The notes under the pieces are model-generated. The model was not told the DNA's origin. It saw only the letters and a program-made list of their open reading frames with translations, and searched no databases. The position numbers and the translations under genes are program-made. DNA of 64,000 bases. Origin: Alphaproteobacteria bacterium (GTDB lineage: Bacteria > Pseudomonadota > Alphaproteobacteria > ATCC43930 > CGMCC-115725). Positions within the stretch are counted from its first letter, which is position 1. Each line of letters starts with the position of its first letter. Shown here piece after piece: positions 43,927-52,846 of this stretch. The stretch lies in assembly GCA_030041385.1 (NCBI GenBank), contig JASHNY010000171.1, positions 60,882-124,881 on the forward strand, given 5' to 3'.

Positions 43927-44775
43927 CTATTGCGAGTGTTCGAAAGGATAAATGATTTGTCGCCAAAACGTGGCTGGCGCCGCTTCCCGCAGGCCATAAC
44001 GCACGGGCATCGACCGATCGGCCGGCAGGAAGAACGTTCCAAATAAAAGGTCGAAAATCACCAGATGGGGTGCAAAATTTTTGTTGTAGGTTTCGCTATC
44101 ATTGCAGTGATGCCAATGATGAAATGCCGGGCTCGCAACCACCCAGCGCAGTGGACCGAAGCTGATCTTGACGTTTGCGTGATTCAAGAACCCTTGGAAC
44201 CCCAGGACAATCGTGTATGCGACAAGCGGTGCGGCAGAGAAGCCGAGGAAGAAGATCGGCACAAATTGAGCGCAATCGCCGGCTATCTTGTCGAGCGGAT
44301 GGAGCCGGACATTCGCCAGCCAATCCAGCCGCGGCGAGCAGTGATGAACTTTATGGAACCGCCACAGCCATGAAAACCTGTGGATCAAGCGGTGATACCA
44401 ATAGGCGATAAAGTCGCTTACCAGCAAAACTTCAATGAATTGAAGCCAGGCCGGTTGCGCCGCCACAGCAGCCCCTGTATCGACCCCGGTGATCTGGCGC
44501 ATGAGCAGCATCGCCGACAGGCTGAGGCCATCCGAAAATTTGCCGACGAAACAGCCGGCAATGTAGTAGGTGACATCGGTGAGCCATCCGGGACGAAACA
44601 CGGGCTGCCGGAGATAGAGTGCAAACCACCGCTCCAGCGGCACGAAAACAAGCGCAAACATTGCGAACCCAACGACGATCTCAAAGGCCACGGGGGCGGA
44701 CACGGGGATTTCCTCCGAAGCTTCTTCGTGGTCGGCTTTGGGCTCTGGCTCAATCCAAGCTGCGGATCCCGGCAA
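43927..44775 (-). CDS. Sterol desaturase/fatty acid hydroxylase family protein
   Basis: The 282-residue membrane protein has the di-iron histidine boxes HRLIH (about residue 128), HKVHH (about 141) and HHWHH (about 220), plus hydrophobic spans at about 25-45, 60-90, 110-125 and 165-190. These are the marks of the ERG3/fatty-acid-hydroxylase superfamily, which hydroxylates or desaturates lipids at the membrane. Bacterial members act on hopanoids, carotenoids or alkyl lipids. The gene converges on chrA and has no operon partner. The substrate cannot be read from the sequence. Confidence 0.9.
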   Translation of the reverse strand: MPGSAAWIEPEPKADHEEASEEIPVSAPVAFEIVVGFAMFALVFVPLERWFALYLRQPVFRPGWLTDVTYYIAGCFVGKFSDGLSLSAMLLMRQITGVDTGAAVAAQPAWLQFIEVLLVSDFIAYWYHRLIHRFSWLWRFHKVHHCSPRLDWLANVRLHPLDKIAGDCAQFVPIFFLGFSAAPLVAYTIVLGFQGFLNHANVKISFGPLRWVVASPAFHHWHHCNDSETYNKNFAPHLVIFDLLFGTFFLPADRSMPVRYGLREAAPATFWRQIIYPFEHSQ

Positions 44776-44816
44776 CAGCCCTGCTAGCGGTCCAATTCAG
44801 ACGAATGAATCCCGAC

Positions 44817-44869
44817 CGTCATTCCGGGGCGGCCCACAGGGCCGAGCTGCGCGGCGCTCCGGAATGACG
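44817..44869. repeat. Dispersed palindromic element (GTCATTCCGG type)
   Basis: CGTCATTCCGG (44817-44827) and CCGGAATGACG (44859-44869) form a perfect 11-bp inverted repeat around a GC-rich centre with smaller hairpins (GGCCcacaGGGCC region). The same ends occur at 51689-51789 and, degenerate, near 24494-24582. Confidence 0.8.
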
Positions 44870-44904
44870 CAAGTGACGGGTTTCAAATGTCAGATTCCCA
44901 ACCA

Positions 44905-45678
44905 CTAGGGTTGTGGAAAGCTGGCCGCGACATCCGACATCGGCTTAATGTCGATCGTGATATAGCCGCTGCTCGGCCGGTTGAGGTCCTGTATCAGAAG
45001 AAAGATTACCGATACGGCAGCTGCCATTATATAGATCGGCAGACGTGTCCTCAGATTCTGCACACCTCTATTGTACCCCGAAAGAAATATTGCGGAGATT
45101 GCCATCGCATACAGCACCGCGAGAACGATGATTGGTAGGTGGCTTTGTGCTGCAATTAAATTATTTTCCTGATTGTCAATCATTTCATTCAAAGTCGTGA
45201 TGAAAACTCCGACCGGAACCATATTCTGGTTTTCGGCGGCAATGGCCTTGACCTCTTGCCATAGCGATTTCTGAATTGCATCGGAGCGTGCAACAGCGGC
45301 GGACAGGCGATCAGGCGTTGTAGTTCGGGGTGCCAGATCAAGACGCACCTGCAGGTAGTCGCGCAATAGTCCGAGGACACGCTTGTCATGCGGCGCCGGC
45401 AAAAGAACGGCACGAAGCGCTGTTGTTCCGATGGAATTCGCCTCGTTCAATACGGCGTCGCGCCGCGCCTCGTAGCGCGCCAGCGCAATTGAAAACGTAA
45501 ATCCGATCATCAGTGCGAGCAGCCCCAGCATCGCCGCTTCCAACGTAGACGAGGGGTCGGCGCCGCGGCGGCTCGCGCGGGCACCCAAATGTCGGCCGAG
45601 CTCGGCGCTGCCGAACAGCGCGACCAGGCTCGCCACCAGGGCCAGAACAAGCGGCAATTGAGTGAGCTGTGGGGCCAC
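44905..45678 (-). CDS. DUF4239-type integral membrane protein
   Basis: The track's start at 45822 adds 48 residues of poor quality. A GTG at 45678 preceded by AGGGAAT gives 257 residues, the usual length for DUF4239 (bestrophin-like) proteins. Transmembrane segments are at the N-terminus (LPLVLALVASLVALFG) and MLGLLALMIGFTFSIALARYEARRDAVLNEANSIGTTALRA (the most conserved part). Two more lie in the C-terminal half (VLAVLYAMAISAIFLSGYNRG and LPIYIMAAAVSVIFLLIQDLNRP). Family function is unknown. It is 156 bp downstream of the K+ channel gene in the same direction. Confidence 0.78.
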   Translation of the reverse strand: MAPQLTQLPLVLALVASLVALFGSAELGRHLGARASRRGADPSSTLEAAMLGLLALMIGFTFSIALARYEARRDAVLNEANSIGTTALRAVLLPAPHDKRVLGLLRDYLQVRLDLAPRTTTPDRLSAAVARSDAIQKSLWQEVKAIAAENQNMVPVGVFITTLNEMIDNQENNLIAAQSHLPIIVLAVLYAMAISAIFLSGYNRGVQNLRTRLPIYIMAAAVSVIFLLIQDLNRPSSGYITIDIKPMSDVAASFPQP

Positions 45679-45834
45679 TATACGGGTATTCCCTGAGTGA
45701 CGGCGAAGCCTGAGTTGCGCAATAACACCACCTTGAGCGTCGCTTGGATGTAAAAATCGGCGGCGCCCCTTGCAGCAGCTAATCAAAGGCCGTTGCGCGC
45801 AAACGGCCTTGACCTGGATCAAAAGACCGATCGG

Positions 45835-46554
45835 TCAGAGCCGGCGCCGCGTGAGCTCGAGCGTGACGAGGCGAGCCAGCAACGTGGCCGGGAAAAGCTG
45901 GCCGATTATAGCCTCCAGATTGGCCAGGGAGCGAACGATAGGATGGATCGGAACAACGTCGCCGTAGCCGACCGATGTCAGCGTGACAAAGCTGAAATAA
46001 AGGATCGTCCCGGCCGCCTGCCATGATGGCGTGCCGACTGGAATACCGCCCAGCGCCGTCGGCAGCAGGTTCCAGGCCAGTCTGTACGCGCCACTGAAAG
46101 TCACCCCGAGATCCAAATACAGCACGATGGCGCCGAGCACCCGGTGGGGGGTCACTTCTCCCGGCGCGAATACGGCCGAACCGATCAGATATGCAGCAAT
46201 AATTGACCCGGTCAGCATGCCGATTTGCGCCGACAAGAAAAGCGATGGCGACGGGAGGAAGAAGTTGCAGAGCGAGCCGGCCAGTGCCACCAGCATCGCG
46301 CCCGCGGCGATACCGGCGATCAGCCGGGTGCGGGAAATCAGGACGACCAGAACACTTAACGCAAGGAGCATCACCTCGAGCGCCACCCGCGCCTCGGTGC
46401 TGCCCGTTGCGACCAGTGGAGCGGCCAGAAAGACGATCAGGCACAACAACCCGAGCATGGTGGTGAGCGCCCGATCCCGAAGCGTGTCCCACCATGACCC
46501 GCCGCCCTCTCCATCCGGCAAGGCGTCGGCGTCAGTTTGCGTCCTGAGCCGCAC
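45835..46554 (-). CDS. Potassium-channel-like membrane protein
   Basis: The 239-residue protein has several membrane spans and, near residue 195, the pore helix and selectivity filter FSFVTLTSVGYGDVVPIHP, followed by a last helix LEAIIGQLFPATLLARLVTLE. The TxGYG-type filter is diagnostic of two-TM/six-TM K+ channels (Ion_trans_2). No RCK/TrkA-N domain is fused. The apparent GTG start at 46554 lies 23 bp inside the 3' end of the arylsulfatase gene, so it may be the tail gene of that operon. A function in ion balance is likely. Confidence 0.87.
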   Translation of the reverse strand: MRLRTQTDADALPDGEGGGSWWDTLRDRALTTMLGLLCLIVFLAAPLVATGSTEARVALEVMLLALSVLVVLISRTRLIAGIAAGAMLVALAGSLCNFFLPSPSLFLSAQIGMLTGSIIAAYLIGSAVFAPGEVTPHRVLGAIVLYLDLGVTFSGAYRLAWNLLPTALGGIPVGTPSWQAAGTILYFSFVTLTSVGYGDVVPIHPIVRSLANLEAIIGQLFPATLLARLVTLELTRRRL

Positions 46555-49108
46555 GGTAGGCCTCCCTCAGCTTTTGCTCGTCTTCCGACGTCAGTTTCGG
46601 CGGCTCGACCGAGACCGTCAGCTTGGTGATCTTGCCGGTGAAGGCGAACGGCACCTGGTAGTCGTGGTCGTCTATCGAGGTGCCGGTGTCCGAGCCGATG
46701 TCGAACGTCTCGTCGATCGGAAGTGTAAGCGGTACGGTGCGCTCCAGGGTCTGCGTCGACACCGCCTTGCCGTCGATCTTGAACGTTCCGGTACCGGGCC
46801 GCCCGATGCCGCTCAAGTTGTTGAATGCCAGCGTGGCAAAGCCCAACCCATCATATTTGAAGTCGTATTCGAGCGTGTGCTTGCCCGGGGCCAACGCTTC
46901 GGTACCTTCCCATCGCACACGTTTAAGCCCGAGGAGGTTCCACAGGAAGATCGGCTTGCCTTTCAGCAGGTAGAGGCCGTAGCCGCCGAACCGCCCGCCA
47001 TCGGTGACGATCATCCCCTCGGCGCCGCCCTGCGGCACCTCGATCGCGGCGGTGATCGTGTACGACGTGTTCAGCAAAGTCGGGGCCGTACCGTGCGGAA
47101 TGCCGGTTACCGGCTCGCCGGAATAGGTGAACAGCCGGCGTCCGGCCGACATCGATGGCCGCGGCGTCACCACGCGCGTCGCCACCGACGTGTCGAGCGG
47201 CAGCACCTGGTACTTGGCGAACTCGGCGAACATCAGATCGGTCAGTTCACGCATTTTGTCAGGATGGACGTCCGCCACGTCGCTGAACTGCGTCCAGTCG
47301 TTGCGCAGATCGTAGAGTTCGAATTTGAACGCGGTGGCGGGGTTTTCGATCGCCTTGCCGAGAATCTGCCAAGGCGGCCGCCTCGGCACCGCGCTCAGCA
47401 TCCAGCCGTCATGATAAAGGCCCTGCACGCCGAACATCTCGAAGTACTGGGTGAGATGGGTCGACGGCTTGCCGGCGTCGGCCTTGTCGAAACTGTAGGT
47501 CATGCTGACGCCTTCGACCGGCTTCTGCGCGACGCCATCGACCATGTTTGGCGCCGCAATGCCGGCCGCTTCCAGGATCGTCGGCATGATGTCGACGACA
47601 TGGTGAAACTGCCAGCGGATGCCGCCCTTGTCAGTGATCCGTGCCGGCCACGAGATCGCCATGCCCTGCCGCGTGCCGCCAAAGAACGACGGGATCTGCT
47701 TTGTCCATTTGTAGGGCGAGTCGAACGCCCAGGCCCACGGCACCGCGAAGTGGTTGTAGGTTTCGCTGCTGCCCCAAACGTCGTAGTAATATTTCAACTG
47801 ATCGGCCACAGAGACTTCGACGCCGTTGAACGCCAAGACCTCGCTCGGCGTGCCGTTGAGGCCACCCTCGGCCGAGGCGCCGTTGTCGCCGCTGATGTAG
47901 ATGATCAGCGTGTTGTCGAGCTTGCCGAGGTCCGCGACCGCCTGGATGACCCGGCCGATCTCGTAGTCGGTATAGGCGAGGAATGCGCCATAGACGTCCG
48001 CCTGACGGATGAACAGTTTCTTTTCGTCGGCGGTCAGCGTGTCCCACCGCTTCAGCAGATCATCCGGCCAAGGTGTCAGCTTGGCATCCTGCGGGATCAC
48101 GCCGAGCTTTTTCTGGTTCTCGTAGATCTGATCGCGGACCGCATTCCACCCCTTGTCGAAGAGATGCAGGTCGCTGATCTTCTTGATCCACTCGGGTGTC
48201 GCATGATGCGGCGCATGGGTCGCGCCGGGGACGTAGTAGCAGAAGAACGGCAGGTCGGGGTTGAGGTCGTTGAGCTGGTTGAGCCAGTGGATCGCGTCAT
48301 CCGCCATCGCCGTCACAAGGTTCCACTGCGGCTTGCCGACATAGGGATAGATGGCCGTGGTGTTGCGGAACAGGTTGGGTTCCCACTGGCTCGTATCGCC
48401 GCCGACAAAGCCGTAGAAATATTCGAACCCCATGCCGATCGGCCACTGGTCGAACGGTCCCGCCTGGCTTGCCTGGAAGGCTGGCGTGTTGTGGTTCTTG
48501 CCGAACCAGGAGGTGCGATAGCCGTGCTCGCGCAGGATGCGCCCGATCGTCGTGCAGTTTTTATCGATGATGCTGTTGTAGCCGGGATAGCCGGTCGCCT
48601 GCTCGGAGACGACGCCGAACCCCGCCGAATGGTGGTTGCGCCCGGTGATCAGCGCCGCGCGGGTCGGCGAGCACAGCGCGCAGGAATGGAAATTGGTGTA
48701 GCGCAGCCCGTTCGCCGCGATGCGGTCGAGCGCCGGCGTCGGAATGACCCCGCCGAAGGTGCTCGGTGCACCAAAGCCGACATCGTCGGTCATGATCAAG
48801 AGGATGTTGGGCGCGCCCTTTGGGGGCACGATTCGTGGCTGCCACCACGGCATCGATTGTGCGGCGTTGAGGTCGATCGTGCCTCCCCACGGCAGGTCGG
48901 CCGGCGGCAGCACGTCGCCCGGGATCGTTCGGGTCCCGGCCGGCGATCCGATGGCCGTGCCTTGGGCCGCTGCTGGAGCAGGGCCGGGAGCGGCGGCACG
49001 GCCCGCAGTTGCCGCCTGCGCATTGGCCCCCTTGGGCAGCAAGGCGCTGCCGAATGCCGTCGCGAGAGCCGCCTTCGCGGTGGAGAGGAACAAGTCCCGC
49101 CGGTTCAT
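46532..49108 (-). CDS. Tat-type arylsulfatase
   Basis: The start at 49108 (AGGAGA upstream) gives 858 residues; the track's 49234 is too long. The N-terminus MNRRDLFLSTAKAAL is a twin-arginine-type signal. The alkaline-phosphatase-like core starts at APNILLIMTDDVGFGAPSTFGG with metal ligands DD, then the sulfatase signature CSPTRAALITGR, whose Cys (about residue 170) must become formylglycine. ISGDNGASAEGG supplies further metal ligands. A beta-rich C-terminal domain (about 660-840) is attached. It hydrolyses sulfate esters outside the cytoplasm. Its ATG overlaps the stop of the formylglycine-generating enzyme gene by 4 bp, which fits cytoplasmic maturation before Tat export. Confidence 0.94.
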   Translation of the reverse strand: MNRRDLFLSTAKAALATAFGSALLPKGANAQAATAGRAAAPGPAPAAAQGTAIGSPAGTRTIPGDVLPPADLPWGGTIDLNAAQSMPWWQPRIVPPKGAPNILLIMTDDVGFGAPSTFGGVIPTPALDRIAANGLRYTNFHSCALCSPTRAALITGRNHHSAGFGVVSEQATGYPGYNSIIDKNCTTIGRILREHGYRTSWFGKNHNTPAFQASQAGPFDQWPIGMGFEYFYGFVGGDTSQWEPNLFRNTTAIYPYVGKPQWNLVTAMADDAIHWLNQLNDLNPDLPFFCYYVPGATHAPHHATPEWIKKISDLHLFDKGWNAVRDQIYENQKKLGVIPQDAKLTPWPDDLLKRWDTLTADEKKLFIRQADVYGAFLAYTDYEIGRVIQAVADLGKLDNTLIIYISGDNGASAEGGLNGTPSEVLAFNGVEVSVADQLKYYYDVWGSSETYNHFAVPWAWAFDSPYKWTKQIPSFFGGTRQGMAISWPARITDKGGIRWQFHHVVDIMPTILEAAGIAAPNMVDGVAQKPVEGVSMTYSFDKADAGKPSTHLTQYFEMFGVQGLYHDGWMLSAVPRRPPWQILGKAIENPATAFKFELYDLRNDWTQFSDVADVHPDKMRELTDLMFAEFAKYQVLPLDTSVATRVVTPRPSMSAGRRLFTYSGEPVTGIPHGTAPTLLNTSYTITAAIEVPQGGAEGMIVTDGGRFGGYGLYLLKGKPIFLWNLLGLKRVRWEGTEALAPGKHTLEYDFKYDGLGFATLAFNNLSGIGRPGTGTFKIDGKAVSTQTLERTVPLTLPIDETFDIGSDTGTSIDDHDYQVPFAFTGKITKLTVSVEPPKLTSEDEQKLREAYRAAQDAN

Positions 49109-50115
49109 GAGGGTTCTCCTGTGTCGTCGGATTTGGGAGGAGGGTTGGCTCGAACGACGCAGCGAAAGCCGATGTGACAGGTGCCGGTGTCGATCGCCTG
49201 CGGCAGCCGAGCTGCCGGGCGGTAGCGCTGGCAATAGTTCGGCGCGCAGAGATACGAGCCGCCCTTGATCACCTTGCGCGGAATGTGAAGATCCGGCCCA
49301 AATGGAGCATAGCTGTGCTCTTGCGATGCGCCGCGCGGATCACGCGGTACGCAACAGGCAGACCGGGCCGCTGCCGGGTGACGGTCCGAATACCAATCGC
49401 CCGTCCATTCCCAGACATTGCCGGCCATGTCGTAGAGGCCGTAGCCGTTGGGCGGAAACGAGCCGACTGGCGCGCGCCCGACAAAGCCGTCGAGCCCCTG
49501 GTCGATAAAGGGAAAGATGCCCTGCCAAGTGTTGGCCATGTAGCGGTCGTCGGGGGTGAACTCGTCGCCCCAGCAGAACGGAGCGCCATCGAGGCCGCCG
49601 CGCGCCGCGAACTCCCATTCCGCCTCTGTCGGCAAGGCCTTGCCCACCCATGCGGCATAGGCCTCCGCATCTTCGAAGGCGACATGGACGACAGGGTGAT
49701 CCTCGCGGCCCGCGACAGTGCTTTCGGGCCCTTCGGGATGCCGCCAGTTTGCTCCCGGCACATAGGCCCAGCGGCTGCCGACATCCCGCATGTCGACCCG
49801 ACCGGTTGGCGTGAAGAACACCGCGCTGCCCGGGACGAGCGATGCCGGGTCGGCGCCAAAATAGGCGGCCGGATCGAGCGGTCGCTCGGCGATGGTCTGG
49901 TAGCCTGTCGCCTCGACAAAAACGGCAAAGTCTGCGTTTGTGACAGCGCACGCATCGATCCAGAAGCCGCTGACCGACACCGGGTGGGCCGGCGCTTCTT
50001 CCGGATAGGCGTGATCGTCGCCCATCCGGAACGTGCCTCCGGCAATCCACCGCATGCCGGAGCGTCTCGCCACCTCCGGTGCAAGTGCAGACTCTCTCGG
50101 CGCATCATCAGCCAT
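49105..50115 (-). CDS. Formylglycine-generating enzyme (sulfatase maturase)
   Basis: The ATG at 50115 is chosen (336 residues), since the track's extra 51 codons overlap the preceding gene. The protein follows the SUMF1/FGE fold: MRWIAGGTFRMGDDHAYPEEAPAHPVSV, FWIDACAVTNADFAVFVEATGY, LPTEAEWEFAARGG, NGYGLYDMAGNVWEWTGDWY, VIKGGSYLC and IGFRC. The pair of Cys in SYLCAPNYCQRYRPAAR matches the copper-binding active-site cysteines of FGE (C-x4-C). It oxidises the sulfatase Cys in the C-x-P-x-R motif to formylglycine using O2. Its stop overlaps the arylsulfatase start, and the DUF1254 gene ends 17 bp upstream. Confidence 0.95.
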   Translation of the reverse strand: MADDAPRESALAPEVARRSGMRWIAGGTFRMGDDHAYPEEAPAHPVSVSGFWIDACAVTNADFAVFVEATGYQTIAERPLDPAAYFGADPASLVPGSAVFFTPTGRVDMRDVGSRWAYVPGANWRHPEGPESTVAGREDHPVVHVAFEDAEAYAAWVGKALPTEAEWEFAARGGLDGAPFCWGDEFTPDDRYMANTWQGIFPFIDQGLDGFVGRAPVGSFPPNGYGLYDMAGNVWEWTGDWYSDRHPAAARSACCVPRDPRGASQEHSYAPFGPDLHIPRKVIKGGSYLCAPNYCQRYRPAARLPQAIDTGTCHIGFRCVVRANPPPKSDDTGEPS

Positions 50116-50132
50116 CGGCCCAGCCCCGAGAG

Positions 50133-51569
50133 TCACTGTGCAGATCGTTGGGTCGCAGCCTCGACTTTGGTAACGGGCGGCGGGTTCCACTTGCCGGTCA
50201 GAACCTCGGACTTCGGCGAATAAATCCGCATCAGCAGGTTGAACGGCCCCTTGGGCGTCGGCAGCCAATTGGCCTCCTTGTCCGAACCCGGGCTTTCGTT
50301 CTGGAAGTAGAGATCGAGCGAGCCGTCGGCGTTGTATTTGAACGGCATCCAGCTGCTGACGGCGTTCCGGTTGAGCGCGTTTGCCACCGGGAACCCTTCG
50401 GCGTCATACAGCGTCACCGACCAGAAGGCGTTCGCGGGAGGCGTGTTATTCTTGTCGAAATGAATCGTGTATCGGTTGGCGCCGTCGAGCGGCTTGCCGG
50501 TGTTGTCGGCAAGGTTGGACGGATAAATCGCGTCTTCGGGCAGATTGGCGCCCAACCCGAATTCCGCGACAAGCGCCCGCTTCAGATAGTAATTGCCATA
50601 GACGCCCATCGTGTCGGTATTGATCGACCAGCCGTTCACGACGCGGGCTAGCGTCGGCATCTTCCACGCCATCAGCTGCCGCGCTTCCTCGGGCGCACTG
50701 GCGAGCGCCGATTGGACGGCGGGATCGAGCTTCGAGAGGTCGAAGCTTTTTCCCGGCTCAAGGCCGATGCGCTTCATCTGCGCGATGATCGGCTCGTCGG
50801 TGATGTGCGGGGGCTGCCGCTTCAGCAGTTCCGCGGCATAGGCAAAAAACTTTGCTGCCGGCATGGTCTCCGCCTGCACCTTTGGCGGCGTCTTCATGTC
50901 TACGGACGGGTCGATCGTCACCGGCGGCGGCGAATACGCCTTGCCCCACTGCGACAGCGGCGTGACCTTGTATCCCGCCTGGATCTTATGGACGGCATCG
51001 TAGTCGGCCGGGCCGTCGGTCTTGGTGCGGCCGATCACCCACACATAGGGCGTCGGCGCGTTGATGCGCTCGACGCCTTCGGGCAGCGTGCCCCGCCACT
51101 CAGGAGGCGCGACGGCAAAATTGCCGGCCTCTGTTCCGGTCGTACGCGATCCCGGCGAGGCGAACACGTCGGTCCACATGTCGAGCATCGGCAGCATGTA
51201 GTAACGGCCGCCGGTGTCCGGAGCCGACACGATCACCGGTTCCTTGCTGAGGTCGAGCCACGCGACGGAATAAAGCGTGTCGAAATTCGGCCGCACCACG
51301 GTACGGAAGGTCGCGGGCGGGTATTCGGGCACATTGGCGAACATGTTCATCGGCCCTTTGCCGATCTCCTTGCCGGGCTCGATGTTGGTCGATTGCTTGC
51401 GGGTGATATCCATCGTTACGAGCGGGTAGAGGTAGAGGTAAGCATCGACGCCGATGGCATGCGCCTCCGCCGCGCCGATCTTGCTCTGTGCGTCGGCTTC
51501 CGGCGCGGCGAGCGCCACGAGAATCGAGAGGCACGCGCCGGCCGCGCCGTTCGAAAGTCCCCGATTCAT
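50133..51569 (-). CDS. DUF1254/DUF1214 periplasmic protein
   Basis: The 478-residue protein has a signal peptide (cleavage near PEADAQS). The DUF1254 part has YLYLYPLVTMDITRKQSTN, RPNFDTLYSVAWLDLSKEP and YYMLPMLDMWTDVFASPG; the C-terminal DUF1214 part has YTIHFDKNNTPPANAFWSVTLYD, SSWMPFKYNADGSLDLYFQ. Function of the family is unknown. The gene leads the maturase-arylsulfatase operon, and its strong ribosome site AAGGAG is part of a perfect palindrome CTCCTTAAGGAG (51579-51590). The context suggests a link to sulfate-ester use. Confidence 0.9.
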   Translation of the reverse strand: MNRGLSNGAAGACLSILVALAAPEADAQSKIGAAEAHAIGVDAYLYLYPLVTMDITRKQSTNIEPGKEIGKGPMNMFANVPEYPPATFRTVVRPNFDTLYSVAWLDLSKEPVIVSAPDTGGRYYMLPMLDMWTDVFASPGSRTTGTEAGNFAVAPPEWRGTLPEGVERINAPTPYVWVIGRTKTDGPADYDAVHKIQAGYKVTPLSQWGKAYSPPPVTIDPSVDMKTPPKVQAETMPAAKFFAYAAELLKRQPPHITDEPIIAQMKRIGLEPGKSFDLSKLDPAVQSALASAPEEARQLMAWKMPTLARVVNGWSINTDTMGVYGNYYLKRALVAEFGLGANLPEDAIYPSNLADNTGKPLDGANRYTIHFDKNNTPPANAFWSVTLYDAEGFPVANALNRNAVSSWMPFKYNADGSLDLYFQNESPGSDKEANWLPTPKGPFNLLMRIYSPKSEVLTGKWNPPPVTKVEAATQRSAQ

Positions 51570-51688
51570 GTTGTGGGTCTCCTTAAGGAGGGCCCGTCAC
51601 AATTGAAGCCCGCCGACAGGCCTGGCATTGATGCAAATCAACCGGCGTCGTTTCAACTTTTGGTTGATGTTTGAACCCTATCACTCGA

Positions 51689-51789
51689 GTCATTCCGGAG
51701 CGCCGCGCAGCGGCGAGTCCGGAACCCATGAACACCGGCCTCTGGAACATGGGTTCCGGGCTCGGCCGCTCGGGCCGCCCCGGAATGAC
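51689..51789. repeat. Dispersed palindromic element with nested double inverted repeat
   Basis: Outer arms GTCATTCCGG (51689-51698) and CCGGAATGAC (51780-51789) enclose an inner perfect 12-bp inverted repeat CCGGAACCCATG (51719-51730) / CATGGGTTCCGG (51748-51759) with a 17-nt loop. Same family as 44817-44869. It lies between the truncated cupin remnant and the DUF1254 gene. Confidence 0.85.
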
Positions 51790-51799
51790 GGTCGGGATT

Positions 51800-52062
51800 C
51801 ATTTAGAAGTCGAACGGAGCGACCAGGATCCGCCCCATCAAGCACGGTCGCGTAGATGAAGGCGGACTTGGGATGGTAATGACAAGGCGAGTAGCCGCCC
51901 GGGCCGTATTCGACGAGCGCCCTTGATGCTCTTACCGGGAACGTTCGGCAGCTCGTGCTGATAGACGAGGGTCACCTTGGCGTTCTTCGATGTCGGCGCA
52001 GCCGCAAGCACGCTGCCGAACGGCAGGGCGGCGACAAGCAGCGAGCAGAGGATGCGTTTCAT
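51800..52062 (-). pseudogene. Frameshifted and truncated cupin-domain protein
   Basis: The track shows a 74-residue ORF with a good signal peptide (MKRILCSLLVAALPFGSVLAA) and VTLVYQHELPNVPGKSIKG, after which the frame turns into basic nonsense (ARRIRPGRLL). Shifting frame near 51917-51921 restores LVEYGPGGYSPCHYHPKSAFIYATVL, a small-cupin core with its metal-binding HxH. The restored frame then ends in unrelated sequence before reaching the second cupin motif, close to the palindromic element. So one indel and a C-terminal loss have broken the gene. The adjacent SDR gene is intact; small cupins often neighbour such SDR genes. Confidence 0.75.
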
Positions 52063-52093
52063 GGAGCCATCCCCCGGTTTGACGAATGCGCGA

Positions 52094-52846
52094 TCAGACC
52101 CTTGCCTGTGAACGGCGGAGCCATTCGTCGAACCCGATGCGGCCGAGGCGGGCTTCGCCCAACGGCACGAGCGAACGCTCCTCGACGCGGCCGCCCCAGT
52201 ATCGGGCCTCGGGGTCGCGCACGACCTGGCGCGGGTCGCCGATCGCCTTCAGATAGCGGGCGACGATTTCGTTGAATGGCGCGCGTTCCGGGCCGGCGAT
52301 CTCGACGATCCCGTTTTCCGGCGCGGCGACCGCCACGTCAGCGACGATCGGCGCAATATCGTCCGCCGCGATCGGCTGGAACAGGACGGGCGGAAGCCTG
52401 ACCGTGTTTCCGTCCGCAGCCGAAGCGGCGATGCCGCCGAGAAATTCCAAAAACTGGGTCGCGCGGATGATGGTGTAGGGGATGCCGGAGGCTTTGATCA
52501 GTTTCTCTTGGGCGACCTTGGCCCGGAAATAGCCATTGTCGGTCTGGTCGATTCCGACGATGGATAGCGCGACGTGATGCCGGACGCCCGCCGCGGCCTC
52601 CGCCGGGAAAAGGTTGCGCCCGGAAGCTTCGAAAAATTCCAGCACCGCCCGGTCTTCAAATGACGGCGAATTGGTCAGGTCGATCACCACCTGCGCCCCG
52701 GCCATGGCCTCTTTGAGCCCCTCGCCGGTGATGCTGTTGACCCCGTTCTTGGGCGAGGCGGCGACGACCTCATGACCGCCCTGGCGCAGAATGGCGACGG
52801 TCTTCGAGCCGATCAGGCCGGTGCCGCCGATGACGACGATCTTCAT
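52094..52846 (-). CDS. NmrA-like/atypical SDR NAD(P)-binding protein
   Basis: The 250-residue protein starts with MKIVVIGGTGLIGSKTVAIL, the GGxGxxG dinucleotide motif of atypical short-chain dehydrogenases, and continues with VVIDLTNSPSFEDRAVLEFF, HHVALSIVGID and YTIIRATQFLEFL, where the catalytic Tyr-x3-Lys of classical SDRs is missing (NGYFRAKVAQEKLI contains Y and K in YFRAK, a YxxxK-like arrangement). Such proteins act as NADPH sensors or reductases. AGGAGG-like bases precede the ATG. It probably formed a unit with the now broken cupin gene. Confidence 0.85.
   Translation of the reverse strand: MKIVVIGGTGLIGSKTVAILRQGGHEVVAASPKNGVNSITGEGLKEAMAGAQVVIDLTNSPSFEDRAVLEFFEASGRNLFPAEAAAGVRHHVALSIVGIDQTDNGYFRAKVAQEKLIKASGIPYTIIRATQFLEFLGGIAASAADGNTVRLPPVLFQPIAADDIAPIVADVAVAAPENGIVEIAGPERAPFNEIVARYLKAIGDPRQVVRDPEARYWGGRVEERSLVPLGEARLGRIGFDEWLRRSQARV

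Noticed and set aside
46031-49177. 1048-residue plus-strand ORF
   Set aside because: Antisense shadow of the arylsulfatase; lacks any family motif.
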